A stretch of 64,000 nucleotides of DNA. Origin: Episyrphus balteatus. Taxonomy: Eukaryota > Arthropoda > Insecta > Diptera > Syrphidae. Shown in pieces: positions 13,501-25,407 of this stretch. Each line of letters opens with the position of its first letter. The first letter of the stretch is position 1. The stretch lies in the NCBI RefSeq assembly GCF_945859705.1, contig NC_079135.1:38117679-38181678 (forward strand), in the 5' to 3' direction. The translations under genes were made by a program, and so were the position numbers. A model generated the notes under the pieces. The model did not search any database and was not told the origin of the DNA. It worked only from the letters and a program-made list of their open reading frames with translations.

Positions 13501-16500
13501 TTAATGTTAAATTTTCTTAATACCCTCTGCTTCAATTTCAGTCTTTTTTTCCTTATGTTACTATTGACGTTATCTGTCAATAAAAAGCACTTCATTTTTT
13601 TAAATGTTAAATTTTCCAGATACTTTCTGTTTCAATTTCAGTTTTTTTTTCCTTACATACTTCATTTATGTTGATTGGATCTTTATAATGTGAACAGTTT
13701 TTAAGTTTCTAGCATTGATTTAAAGCTTTTGTTTCAAGATTTTAGTGGTATAATTAACATTCATGTATGTCAATTACATCCTGACCAATTATCGTTTTTA
13801 TAGAACTCAAAGTTATATTCCATTTTTTTGCCCCTAAGTGTATTTTATTCCAAAAACTGAAAAAAGAAATTCGAAAAAAATAACATGGATGTTGAGAATT
13901 TTTGCCTTTCTGAAAGAGCTTAACAACAATTTTTTTACACAGTATTTATAAACTTTTCTACCCATGTTAAAAATGTATTAGGCTAAGAGAGAATTTATAA
14001 GGGAAAAATAAAAAAATCTTAAATTTCCTTCGCGTATTTTTTGACTTTCCCTCGCATATAAACGTTATCACTAGATAACGCTAAACGCATTATGTTGATA
14101 TTGCGCACACATGAAAACCTTTTTCATTCGATTTAGCAGTGAAAGTAAATTTTCTTATATACAAATTCGAACCAGCAAAGATAAAATAAAATAAATATTG
14201 GGGCGTTTTTGTTTTATTTTTTGAATTTATAATTTATTTAACAAAAGTTTTATTTAATAAGATTAAACAAAAGTTGTGCCAAGTTACAGTACCAGAAAAT
14301 CTAATTAAAACAAAATTAGTTGACTAGGGTGTCACTTTGAAATTAGCCGACTCATATGTACAAATGTTGTGTATATTTACATAAGCGTATTCTTTATTGT
14401 TCTGCGTTCAAAAGCATTTATTTATGTTTCATTATTGCCAAAAAGGAAAATAAAAAAAAAAATTAAAAATCAAATATATCTTTCAACTATAAATATGTTT
14501 GTATGTATGTTTAAATGTAATAAATTGTCAATAAAGATTTAAAATATACTATAATAAAAATTTTACATAGCATCAGAAAAGATTTATATAAATTTGTGTT
14601 TGCATTTCTTGTAGTTGGTTTGATGAGGAAATTGTAGGCATTGGTTTTATTTTTTTCTCGATTCAAAAGTGATACAAAATGAATCATCATCTTTCGCTAA
14701 ATATAGAATCGCTTCGAATTGCTTTATGAATAAATTATGTTTTTGAAAGCAATACGCAATGTATTCTATTTGTGAATGGTGGTGGTACTTTGAATTTCAA
14801 ATATTGTTCATACATTAATTAGATATTCGGACAATATTATTAGATATTGAATAAAAAAATTATTAATACAAAAATATTATTAACCTCAATACAATATAGT
14901 AGGTCAATTTCTTCTATGTCTGTTCGTTCGAGTGGAATTTTGCAATTGATTTTAAACTTCAGAAAAAGATAAAAAAAACTAAGACTAAAAACAAAAACTA
15001 TTGTAAAAAAAATTTATAAAATTTTGATTAAAACAAAGGGAATATTAGGTTAATTATAATTAAATTATTAATTTCTTCTCTATTTTTAATCAAATCATTT
15101 GATTGTTAAGGAGTAACTTTTAATTGCTGCTTACCTCTGATTTTTGTTTGTTTATGAATTAGATAGTTATTCTTTCTTTTAAATCCAAGCATCCACAATA
15201 CTTCATGATTTATCAAAAGAAACCACGATACTTCATGATTTACTAAATTCATGATTTTATTTAATTCAAAAATCCATTTTTGGATATTTTTCTCAATTTT
15301 TAAAATAGGATCCCTAAAGGGGCGTACAAAAATGTTGTTTGAAATAGCTTTAATGGTGTAAGAGAAAATCATAAGGGTTTAAAAAATGTTTTTTTTTTTA
15401 ATTTCAAAAGTAGGACCTTGTCTGTCCAAGTATGTATATAGATTTTAGTAGTTCAGAAATAAAATAAACACTATGTAACTCATGTAAGCGTACTTTAAAG
15501 AATTAACAGTATGTTTGTTTAATGAAGAAAAAATAGAACAGAATTAAGTTATGACTTTTCATTCAAATAAATTATAATTAATTAGAATATTTGTTCGCAT
15601 TTTGAATTTTTTTTCACATTAAGAAGATTCTAAAGAAATTTCCATTATTTTGAATTAATTTAATTATATGTTTGTCAAAATAAAACAAATCAGCTGCTGT
15701 TTGACACTTTTCACTCATTTGCTCTACCTCAAAACTAGGAGCAGAAACACTAAGATCGAGATGATGAACTCTCATTTTACAAATTTGTGTTCCATTTAAG
15801 TTAAAATATAATGTCAGGATGAATTTTAAGCTAAGGTTTGTTTTGATAAGAAAATTAAATTTTCGGCTAGAAGTTGGTGTCGACATTTACACACAATAAA
15901 TATCTGATACGAAAAAAAACCAAACATCAACTCATTTGTATTGAATTTATTTCAGAAATTGAACAGAGCATTAAAACGTTGGTAATTGTAATTGAATTTC
16001 AAAGACGCAATTCGACAAATTATTTCGAACTCAATAAAATTGTATTATATCGAACTCAATAAAATTGTATTAGTCAAAGAAAGTCAATTGTATAAAATTC
16101 GGTACAATTGTATTCACTTTTCCATCTCTGTTATTCACAAACGCCTCTAATGGCATTATGAAAAACCAAAAAACGACACCTTCATTTTTATAAATAGTGT
16201 GAATTAATTTTAAACTGTATTTCTAAAGTCTGAGGAATATTCTTGAGGTGGAAAGTCGAAACGAGATTAAAAAGAAAGTCTCTCTATACAGAATGCATTA
16301 GAAAAATTAATTAAAAACAGAATAGTAAGCATGTAATGAAAATTGAAAGAAAATTCCTCTTCTACGCTAGCAGAACTCTGCTGAGTACTAACTATTCTTT
16401 ATTGGGCCTTTTCGCGAATCTCCAGGGGAATTAAGTTTCTCTCTGGACATTTTTTCCCTCGGAATCCATTGTGCGATCGTGAATTCCCCTTGCAATTTGT

Positions 16501-19500
16501 TTTCAGGGAAATCCTATGAAATTACAGTTAAATTACCCTCGAAATTTATGACAGACAAAAAATAAATTCCCAGGGAAACCAAAAAATCTATACATAAAAG
16601 ACATCTTTAAAAAGGGTCTTCAAAAAAAAGGAAAGGAATAGCCCCAACATTCACAAAGCTCTTTCTGGTTTTGAAGAAAAAATCCGAGCCGTATTAATCG
16701 ATATTCTACACAGATCTGAAATGTAAAAATGACAACTTGCCCACGGTTGTCTAAAAATAAAAGATTAGATGAGATTAAAATTCGATAACGATCTCAGCGA
16801 CATAGGAACTCAAGCAAGCATGCTATATTCGTTTCAATATTTTTAATTTATCTTGTTTCTACTATATTTTTTTTTTTTTTTTTCAAATACTGAATATCTA
16901 TTTACACACATTTTTTTTATATATTTCTTTTTTCGCACCTATTTATTTCGCATGTTCTCCAATTAATGTAATCCTTGTAATATGTATGTAAATAATGTAC
17001 GTTTAATTTGTATAAACTCTTTCTCTGTACATATAACAACTACTGACAATATCGTAGTTCGACACATTGTCAAATCCAACAACAACAAGCAAAATACATA
17101 AATGCAATTTTTGCATTCCTTTCATATATTCTTGCAGATCTTAAGAGTCTCACAACAACAAGTGCATCTAACGATGGTGTAGAGTTCCCCACTAACAACG
17201 GCAACAGCAACAACAGTTCAGTTGTTCTGAAATCAGAAATGCCTAAAGTTTTAGAGCGATTAGTGTTTCATGAAAACTTTGATGTTCACGAAACCCATAG
17301 GATCGAAGATGGTGTCTGTACGCACATAGCCCGATTGCCACCTAAAAAACAGGAACTCCTTAAACAGTTCGGTATTCAGAGCAATCAAAGTGTAACCTAT
17401 TACGAAAAATACATAGTCATCGAAAATTTCATCAAATTTTGCAATGTGAGCAACGAAATCAAACTAAAAAAATCAAAAAAAAAAAAACACATTTTTGGTG
17501 GTTACATACAAAAATTAATTGACTTCATATTTTTTTTATATTATGACTTTTCGCCCCATTTTAATAGAGATTTAAAATTATTGTTCTTATATTTATATTC
17601 ACAGGAATATAAGATCACAGATCATAGACCCTTTTTGGATTTCCATGAGAGCGGACTACCCAAGTCGGAACAACTTAAATTTGTTAGATATTTGGGGCAG
17701 GGTCTACCGAACCTCACATTGAATAAAATTTATTTAGCTTTCAAGGATGTGCTTGGTCTTAATCGAATTGAAAAGTGAGTACTTATTAAAAAAAATACAA
17801 CGAACTACTTTCGCTTATATAGCGCGACGAAATGAATTTTTTTTATTTTTAGTAAATTTATTTATTTAATTTTGCACATCATGCGAAAAATTAAAAAGAA
17901 GTAGGAATAGTAAAAGGTTAATATTTTTCAGTACATTATGTGTACTCCTTTTTTTCGAACTAGTAGAATTATGTGTGTATTTGTGAAACCCTAAATTATA
18001 TCTTTAATTAAGAGTTTAATTATAATATTTCAATAGCAAAAAAAATGGGAGGTAAAACAAAATGATGTTATGTACGCAATATAACAACAACAAGCCTCTC
18101 GAATGGAATTAATAGAGAACAGAGTCATTAAAAAAAATTGAAACTAATTTAATTGAAAATAAATACTAGAGTTATATACTAAGAACCAACCAACAACCAG
18201 CCCAAAAAAAAAAAAAACAATTTCAAATATATTATACAAATCATACTCGCGTAAGAATGAACTGTGTATTGAGATATACATATTTAGAAATAATCAATCT
18301 AAAAATTCTCAATGAATCGGGAATCGGGCCAAGTATTGCCGGTGGTCTGATCGAACGAAAAAACATAATCCGTAAAAACAATAAAAAAAATAATAATGTT
18401 CATTGTTTACAGTTTCTTGTTCTTATGCTCTAAAATTTTTACAAACTTTTATTATTATTACGAGCGTACTTACGCCTAAAACTAGTTCCTTAATTTATTT
18501 TTTGAACATGTGTTATCAATTTGTTGGAAATTTTAAATTTGCTTCCTAGTTTATGAAACCCTTGTTTGTTTTATTTTGTTTTGTATTTATTATTTTTTTT
18601 AGTCTATCGTAGGTACAAGCACAAATAAAGCATGAAATTGTAATTTGGTTTTGTAGGTACCCGTAATAACGGTTTTGTTTTTTGTTCACATATACATAAA
18701 TGCTAAGTACACCCTATTTTTTTTTTTTTTTTTTATCAACATCGGTATAGTCTTTTTGAGAACTGTAGCTCGAAATTTGAGACAGACATACACAACACAC
18801 ACTAATCTTAAGTTAACCTATGAACACTCGTCCACTGCTATTAAACTATCTACTTTCTACTATATTAGTAAAGGCAAATGCTACTTGGTCAGCGTCTGAA
18901 AAAAACTCCGCAGACGAAAATACTATGTAGTTGTATATCATTTAATATGACTTAGAGCAAGCCTAAGACTTTTTCAACTTAAACCGAAATAATATTCAGG
19001 TTTTACATAGATTTTAAATCATAGATTTAAAAAATTAAGGCCCAGTTTATTCATATTCCATTAAATTTAAAGTCTCCATTTAAAATGGGACTTTAAATTT
19101 AGTGAATAAATTGGACCTAAATGTAATTTAATTTCGTTCTTGTATTCGAAGAAGGGCATCAAAAGTTTTATTTTTAAGAGTAAATACTGAAAATAAGTTC
19201 CGATTAAATTTGTTCGTAAGAAGTGTCAAAAGTTTTGACGACAAGATTCTGTGGATGAACCTACTTTAAAATTTTAGGAATAACTTTTGGCCTACACACC
19301 AATAATATTATCCCCCAGTGCAGTGGGATGAGAGTTTTATTTTAAATTTCTACATGCACTGGGTTGTCGTTGAATTCGGAAATAAATATTGTTTCATTTC
19401 ATTCAATCATTGCTTAGAATTGTGTTAAAATAGAGACAATGACGGAAGAAATTTGTTTTTGAAATTGTTGAGGTCTTTGTAAAACAGGTAAAACTCCAAA

Positions 19501-20293
19501 TGTCTTTTTTCGGCCTTAAATCTAGATTCTGAAGGTGTAATAAAATATATTTAATTTGAAAACAATTTTTTTTTTAATATGTATACATATTGAAAAGGAA
19601 GATATGAAGATGTGAGGCAATTCTATTAACATATTTACGTTGACCTGGAAAATTTCATAAATTCTTTTCCCATAAACTAAACTATTTTTGCAGATTCTCA
19701 TAAGCTAGCGTTTCTTTAAAAAAAAAAAAGACCATGAAAAATAAAAAAAATCTAATTAAATCAGGCAAAAATTAGGAAATAAGTTTTAATTCGCATAAAG
19801 AATTTTTGTCAGCCTTTTTGAAACAACCTGCACCGCATAGAATTAGGAATTGAGTAAAAACTTTTTTTATATATACTTTAAGAGTGTATTTCTACTATGT
19901 GCATAATGCACACAGGTAACAATCTTTATTTTTCTGTTTGAAAACAGGTAATTTCTAAACACACTAGACACTGCTTTCAGCAAAGAGATGATTTATTACT
20001 TTATACTTTATTTTGCCCTTATTATTTTTGCAAAAAAAAAAAAAATATTCATTTGTTTTATTTTTCTATTTTCAGAATTACAGCAGATGGATACAATTTA
20101 GATGTAATTCTTAAGAAAAAGAAAAAAAATCTATACAATCGCATGCATGCTGCAGGTAAACATCACAATACTGCCGTCTGATCAACTTGTAAGCTTTAAA
20201 TAAAAGTAAAAATATGAATTGAAACTATTTACAGTGCACAGAGAAAGTACCGAGGCATCAAAACAGGCGCACCGTGAAAGTATAGCATCTTAA
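3140..20293 (+). CDS. Uncharacterised His/Gln/Asn-rich protein with two copies of a ~137-residue domain, long form (701 aa)
   Basis: Assembled exons are 3140-4384, 4923-5092, 5167-5240, 17138-17445, 17605-17774, 20076-20155 and 20235-20293. Every junction is GT-AG and phases match (0, 2, 1, 0, 2, 1), giving 2106 nt with the stop. The ATG at 3140 has A at -3 and opens MSCISSNFSS. Residues 60-350 are low complexity, rich in H, Q, N and S. A domain at about 360-496 (starting FDVHPAHKVEEG) recurs at 544-682 (FDVHETHRIEDG). By eye the copies are about 48% identical in the first block and 55% in the second, which contains TDHRPFL and RYLGQGLP. I do not recognise the protein. The GLP-x3-L-xx-IY pattern faintly recalls helical segments of TTF1/Reb1-type DNA-binding proteins, but this is only a guess. 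The low-complexity amino end plus compact domains would suit a nuclear factor. Structure confidence is high; function is unknown. Confidence 0.85.
4385..4922 (+). other. Intron 1 of the unnamed gene
   Basis: GT at 4385 and AG at 4921-4922. The middle (about 4455-4680) is C-rich on the plus strand and AT-rich elsewhere. No coding or repeat structure is seen. Confidence 0.7.
8375..8403 (+). other. Hammerhead-ribozyme-like core motif
   Basis: CTGAAGA (8375-8381), one unpaired A, GACAG (8383-8387), loop CAACCC, CTGTC (8394-8398) and GAAAC (8399-8403) imitate the hammerhead order CUGANGA / stem II / GAAA. The extra A between the core and stem II, and the lack of clear stems I and III, argue that it is a relic. 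Such motifs are known in Penelope-like and retrozyme repeats. A weaker relative (tgaaccgaaacgtcg) lies near 7791-7805. Confidence 0.3.
8942..9645 (+). repeat. Dispersed repeat, copy 1 (shared with 51976-52905)
   Basis: This begins ttgcgatata and includes gtgggtcccggaagtccg, a run of CTGT units, and the phrase ctacagcctaaacggatgga. Nearly the same text recurs at 51976-52905. The CTGT-rich block followed by a 'cggatggaccgatta' phrase is typical of dispersed insect repeats. No ORF is conserved between the copies, and no terminal repeats were found. Confidence 0.8.
10520..11795 (+). other. 3' UTR of the short form, then intron sequence
   Basis: AT-rich. A polyadenylation-type AATAAA lies near 10735, after which nothing coding or repetitive is clear up to the element starting at 11796. 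Confidence 0.5.
11796..13470. mobile_element. TIR element with internal copies of its end motif, 1675 bp
   Basis: Ends pair as TCGTCGCCYGAGARTTGTTT on the left and its complement ending at 13470. The adjoining word TTGTCGTAWACGCCA occurs at 11814, 12012 and 13247, and in inverted or partial form at about 13271, 13313 and 13437. A tandem array (12301-12810) lies inside. No transposase is recognised. The target duplication is unclear. Confidence 0.6.
12301..12810 (+). repeat. Short tandem array inside the 11796-13470 element
   Basis: Four irregular units each begin with caataaaacaataaaac (near 12301, 12432, 12623 and 12714). They continue with a T-run, a cacttc phrase, gacagcgctcgtgaac and cgacttgttgatcttgtg. 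Spacings of about 131, 191 and 91 bp show internal deletions. The units are GC-richer than the surroundings and yield only spurious frames. Confidence 0.7.
13471..17137 (+). other. Intron sequence upstream of the long-form exon
   Basis: AT-rich with no gene recognised. A minus-strand frame at 15614-15886 contains a stretch (LDLSVSAPSFEVEQMSEKC) that looks less random than its neighbours but matches nothing I know. A short tandem duplication of cgaactcaataaaattgtat occurs near 16027-16071. Confidence 0.5.
17446..17604 (+). other. Short stop-free intron, length a multiple of three
   Basis: 159 nt with a GTGAGC donor and a TTCACAG acceptor, lying between two phase-0 exon ends. There is no in-frame stop, so retention would insert 53 residues between domain halves. 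The equivalent intron of the first domain copy (4385-4922) contains stops. Removal is inferred because the flanking exons then match the first copy residue for residue. Confidence 0.75.
17775..20075 (+). other. Intron 5 of the long form
   Basis: AT-rich, with GT at 17775 and AG at 20074-20075. A short inverted pair near 19040-19120 (around 'cattaaatttaaagtctcc' and its complement) resembles a hairpin element. Nothing else is visible. Confidence 0.6.
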
Positions 20294-21268
20294 CAATTGA
20301 GTTCGATGACCAAGTTGATTTGATTGATTGCAGTGTGCTAAATAAGTAATGGGTAGCCCATTTTTGTTACCCGATCAAAAATGCAAAAAAAAAATAAAAT
20401 ATAAAAAAAAAGTATTTCCTGGGACTGGACCAGAAACTGTTGTGTCTTTGAAATTAATGCTAATAGTAAGTTATATGAAATAAAATTGTAAGAAATCAAA
20501 CGAGCAAAATGACAAAAACAAAAAAAAACACAAATATTTATTTTACATTACGTAAGTTATATAAACAATAATAAATAACAAAACACACTCGCTATCATTA
20601 TCAAATCCAACATTACACACATTTAACATAAACACCATCGTTAAATTAAAAAAAAAAAAAAAAAAAAAAGAGAAGCCTATAAGGCGCGCGCAAAGTATTT
20701 TTATTTTTAATATAATGAAATTGTTGATTAACCGCTAACGCAATCACTATTCTAAATTTATATACATACATTAAAACATTTAATGGCATTTTTATATATA
20801 TCTCGTGTATTTATATACATAAAATTTAGTTTTACTTGTTTAAGGATAGGTATTATTGTTTGTAATTTTTTTTCTTTCCTGTTTTTGAATTGTAAAATAC
20901 CTACTTTGAAGAACTGCTACTAATTTGGGAAAATATTGTTTATTAATGAATAGAGAATTTATAGTAAAAAATTTAACATTTTAGAAGACAAACAATTTTT
21001 TTGAGGTTGAAAATATGTTTTTTTTTTTCCGCTAAAATATAGTAATTTATTTTGATATTATATGTATGTTAACTCTAAAAATTATTTGTACAGGCAACTA
21101 AGAGGAGTTTGTTGAAACAAAAATTAAGCTATAAGCTCAACATAACCCGTTATTTGACAGTTTACGCAAGAGAAAAAAAAGAACATAAGCGTTTAAGTTG
21201 AGCCGAATTACTTCAGTATAGAATATAGAATCTATAGTACTTTCATGAAGTATATAGAATCTATAGTA
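20294..21268 (+). other. Probable 3' UTR and flank of the unnamed gene
   Basis: Downstream of TAA at 20291-20293. AT-rich with A-runs and several AATAAA-like hexamers between 20390 and 20580. The true cleavage site cannot be chosen. The text agaatctatagtac at about 21225-21239 returns inverted at about 22290-22303, so the next element seems to sit inside an older inverted pair. Confidence 0.5.
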
Positions 21269-22178
21269 GGGGGAAGTGGTCACCCTTCGTACAGTTTTTA
21301 CTTATTTTGTTTTAGTTATTTATTTACTCACTCCAGTTTCGAGAAAATGGACTTTATTTGTAACATGTATATTATTACACTTTAGAAAAAAATTTGACAC
21401 TTCTAAATCAAAGGCTTAAATAGTAATAGCCATTTTACTGGGATTAGATTTTTGTACGAATCCTCCCCACCCGTGGGGTACCTTCGTACAGCACATGGGG
21501 TACATTCGTACAGGATATTTAAAACGTTAAATTGACTAACTTTTGATTTGTCAAATGCCAAATATGAGTTTTAAAACATTTAATTACTTATTAATTTATC
21601 AATTAATTGAACTTGACTCAGAAAAAAACAAAAACAAATAAAAAACTTAATTTTTCGCGATTCGATGATTCTGAAACAAATTATTATTTACATATATAAA
21701 AATACCAACCTTAATTCACTATAGAATGCGAAATACTTATTATAGAGGTTTAAATTTCGTTTCAATAAAACTGTAACTCCGTGTTTTGATTGTTATCTGC
21801 TGAAGAAAATTTACTGGCGGGCATACGTATGCGTACGAATGTGCCCCATATTTGACTGTACGAATGCTCCCCAAGCTGTACATAATGCAGAAAAATCGAT
21901 TTTTGAAAAAATGTACTGAGATTTTGCAATATTTATAATTAAAACACAAATTTAACACTTTAAACAACAATTCTTCATTACTGTTTAGCCAAAAACATAC
22001 TTAACCTAAACACAACATGACATCAAATGTCATGCACTTAGGATTCAAAATTTATCTAGTACCTCGGCGCCTACTATGTGTATGCACACTAGTAAGCACG
22101 TGTTTGAATACCGTTTAGTTTTTGTTTTATGCTCACTGTACGAAGGGTGACCGTGTACGAAGGGTGACCACTTCCCCC
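21269..22178. mobile_element. TA-flanked TIR element with repeated TTCGTACAG word, 910 bp
   Basis: The left end GGGGGAAGTGGTCACCCTTC is repeated inverted at the right end (to 22178), and TA flanks both sides (21267-21268, 22179-22180). The word TTCGTACAG or close variants occurs in the left half near 21287, 21457, 21484 and 21504. Its reverse complement occurs in the right half near 21834, 21859, 22137 and 22156. No transposase is recognised. The TA target fits the Tc1/mariner/pogo group. Confidence 0.8.
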
Positions 22179-22869
22179 TAAGTAGTTTGTTCGATAATTG
22201 AGTGATCGCGAGGTCGCTTATATGGACTTCAGATTTTTAGTTCGTTGGTTAGCTTACTATTTTGGGGGCGCTATTTATTTGGTCGCCATGAGAGTACTAT
22301 AGATTCTATTTAAAAAAGTCTGGCCCTAACTCACTTAAATTAAAAATACTAAAATACGTTCTGAACGAACGAATTCAAGCTACATAAAAATAAAATTAAT
22401 TGAGCTCTTGATTTTGAAAGTGGGAAAAGTCCATGAAGAAATAAGACCTAAAGTTAATGTTAAAAATAACCACAATCTTAAGGTATCACATTTGATTTAT
22501 TCCATTTTCAAATACATATCATTGGTGGAAAGCAAAATTGTTCTAAGTCCTTAACAAATCCTATGTACTTTGAACAATTTTGCTTTCCGCTGGCGATATG
22601 TATAACGTCTTAATTGATCATATTTGTTGAAAAAGTGTTGTAGGTATGCTACAAGTGTTAAAAACTATAAAGCTACCCTAAACCAAAAGTTTTTATGTCT
22701 TCATTTCTTGTAAGTTGGCAGTCGTATCGAAAAAATTAGATACAGATTTAGGAAGCAAACATTATAATATTATTGTGTAAACTCAAAAATTCAAGTTTCC
22801 TACAAGTTGCTCAAAATCACTTTTGAAATTGAGTACATCTACAATTCGCAACTCTGTGCCTTTTCAGTT

Positions 22870-23345
22870 AAATGCATTTATATCAAAACTTCAAAAATGC
22901 ATATACGCCCTTTTTGCTTTTCACGGCAGAATAGATCCCAGATATTTAAACTTTTCACACTTAGGAACCACTACTCCATTGAAATAAATATCAGGAATAC
23001 GACCTGTGTGGAGCTGGAAGGATCTTCACTTATGAAGTTAATTTGACTTCCAGCAGGTAGTTAAGGACTGCAATAAATGGCAAAGGGCTCAATACGCTTC
23101 CCTTGTATACACCTACTGTGATTTCGAACTATTCAGTTACCCCAATTGGACATATTATGAACTTTAATCACCGTTCCATCATAAATGTCATAGGTTTATG
23201 AAACTCTTCATTTCCCTGCCCACATCAGATGTGTTGCTTAGCGATCGAAGGCTTTCTCAAAATCATCCAAACCAGCGCATTCAATATCCAGCGCACTAGC
23301 ATCCGCTATGAATTCATCTTTAAAGCAGTTGGGTCTGCCTATCGG
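22870..23345 (-). pseudogene. Decayed non-LTR reverse transcriptase fragment (RTE-like)
   Basis: Read on the minus strand in shifting frames, pieces such as DDFEKAFDR, a 'YDGTV-KVHNMSNWG' segment, VYKGSVLSP, and IYFNGVVVPKCEKFKYLGSI line up in the order of a LINE reverse transcriptase palm and the following region. Stops and frameshifts break it throughout. The YLGS ending is typical of RTE-type elements; the clade call is from memory. Confidence 0.6.
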
Positions 23346-24354
23346 TTTAAAATCTAACATATGTAAATTCCAAAACTTTTTTTACTGAAACGTTTTCAGC
23401 ATAAAATAAACTTATATCAATACAAAATTTAAAAAAAGAAAACGTTACCCATACGCCATAGTACACATAACTGTCACCAGATTTTATTTGAGCATTTTTT
23501 ATTTTCAATTCCTCTTGGTTTTTAATTCTCATTTGTCAATTCGGCAATTTTTTCTTTGATCTGTTCACTGAAAACAAATAATACTCATCTTTGGTTTTAA
23601 AATAATTATCCCAGATTATTAGATATCAGTACCTGGGTGACCGAGCTTTGCTCGGTATCCTAAATTGTTATAACATTCAGTGAAATGTAAACAGCAATTT
23701 TTTGGAGTGGGTTTACTGGTTGAACAGAATGAAAATTCGCTTGTGGCAAAGAAAAACGCCGTTGTACAAGATGAAAAATAAAATCGCTCAAAATCTAGAA
23801 AATATGAACAGAATATGTGGCGCACTAAAATGTCAAACCCGTTGACAAAAAAAAATTATTTGAACTGAGCAACCACATTAGAAAAGTCAAAAGTCATTGC
23901 GCTTGTAGCTTGAAGTAAAAGTCGACTCGACTTGTACCACAGCGAATTTCCTTGCCACATCCACAGCTACGTATTCTGGCACCAAGACACAGCCACAGCT
24001 ACATCATTCTGTTCTACCAGTTAAGTTTGCAATGACCAGTTTTTTCACGGGTTACAAAACATCACATTCCCACTTTATAATCCAGTTTATTTAAGTTTGA
24101 ATATACGATCAGCAATGAATAGAAGGGTTACAGGAATCTGCATTATCGAAAATGCTTATAGCAATGAGATCCTTTTTTGTTCAAATTTTAATTTACGTGT
24201 CAGAAAGTTTGGGATGGTGAATATAAAGTTAATCTTTTTATCAAGTTTAGCCTTGTCGGCAAAGCTTAGTATGAAGAAATACTATTTTTATCCCTGTCTC
24301 TGTTTTATTCTGTATCAGTGGATGCTTTACTGCTTTCTATATTTACTTATACAG

Positions 24355-24800
24355 GGTGTCCCAAAAGTAATGGATCAAACGAAATATGCTGATTGGGGAA
24401 CTTAAGGGCTCTCAGAATTTGGAACCTTGTTCATCCCAAATCCTTACGGTTTTCGATTTAAGGCAATTCTTGTGAAATTTCGAAAAATCCCTACTTTGCA
24501 ACAGTATTTTGCTTCCTGCGCCCATTATTGATATATTTTTTTTTTTTTAATTCTTTTACGAAAACATTTGCCAAGTAATTAGGAACAATTAATTAATCAA
24601 AATATTTTTTATTCGATATGCCATTTCGGTGCAAATTAACTAACAGTTTCAAGTTTTATAAAAAATGTGAGAATGGTTTATTATTTTAAAAAGTTGCCCA
24701 GTTATTGTAGTTTTCAAAAAAGTATAAAAGTTTTCTAAGTTGCAGTTAGATATCGCAAAATATTACAATTTGAATTCAACAAAACAGGGTTTTTCAGAAC
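24355..24800 (+). repeat. Solo arm of the foldback family at 47430-48506
   Basis: Begins cagggtgtcccaaaagtaat and follows the left arm of the 47430 element for about 440 bp, including ccttacggttttcgatttaa, with scattered differences. The opposite arm is missing. Confidence 0.85.
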
Positions 24801-24837
24801 AAAAAACAAGCAACTGAAAAAAACTAATATAAGAGAG

Positions 24838-25407
24838 GACCAAACCCTCAAAATTTCATCAAAATCTTTAAAGTTGTTACCAAAAAAAAAATTCTATGTT
24901 AAAAAAGTGGGCGTGGCAGTGGGCGGATTTTTCCAAAAATACTTCCAAAACTTTTTACTCGCTTAGATAAACAAACCCTGAAAATGTCATCGAAATCGTG
25001 AGAGCCGTTTCCGAAAGAAACTTATATGTTAAAAAAGTGGGCGTGGCAGTGGGTGGATTTTTCCAACAAAAAATTTCCAAAACTTTTTACTTTCTTAGAC
25101 GATCAAACCCTGAAAATTTCATCGAAATCGTTATAGCCGTTTCCGAAAAAACATATATTTTAAAAAAAGTGGGCGTGTCAGTGGGCGGATTTTTCAAAAA
25201 AAACTTCCAAAACTTTTTACTCACTTAGATAAACAAACTCTGAAAATTTCATGGAAATCGTTAGAGCCGTTCCCGAAAAAACTTATATGTTCAAAAAGTG
25301 GGCGTGGCAGTGGGCGGATTTTTCCAAAAATACTTCCAAAACTTTTTACTCGCTTAGATGAACAAACCCTGAAAATTTCATCGAAATCGTTAGAGCCGTT
25401 TCCGAGA
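24838..25407 (+). repeat. Tandem repeat, about 4.5 units of ~130 bp
   Basis: Each unit contains gtgggcgtggcagtgggcgg (starting 24907, 25037, 25169 and 25298; periods 130, 132 and 129). Each continues with cttccaaaactttttactc, an aaaccctgaaaatttcatcg phrase and gagccgtttccga. Units differ by a few substitutions and indels. The open frame across it is a product of the repeat. Confidence 0.9.

Noticed and set aside
24998..25228. Frame with repeated KKVGV-VGGFF peptides
   Set aside because: Produced by the ~130-bp tandem repeat; not conserved between units.
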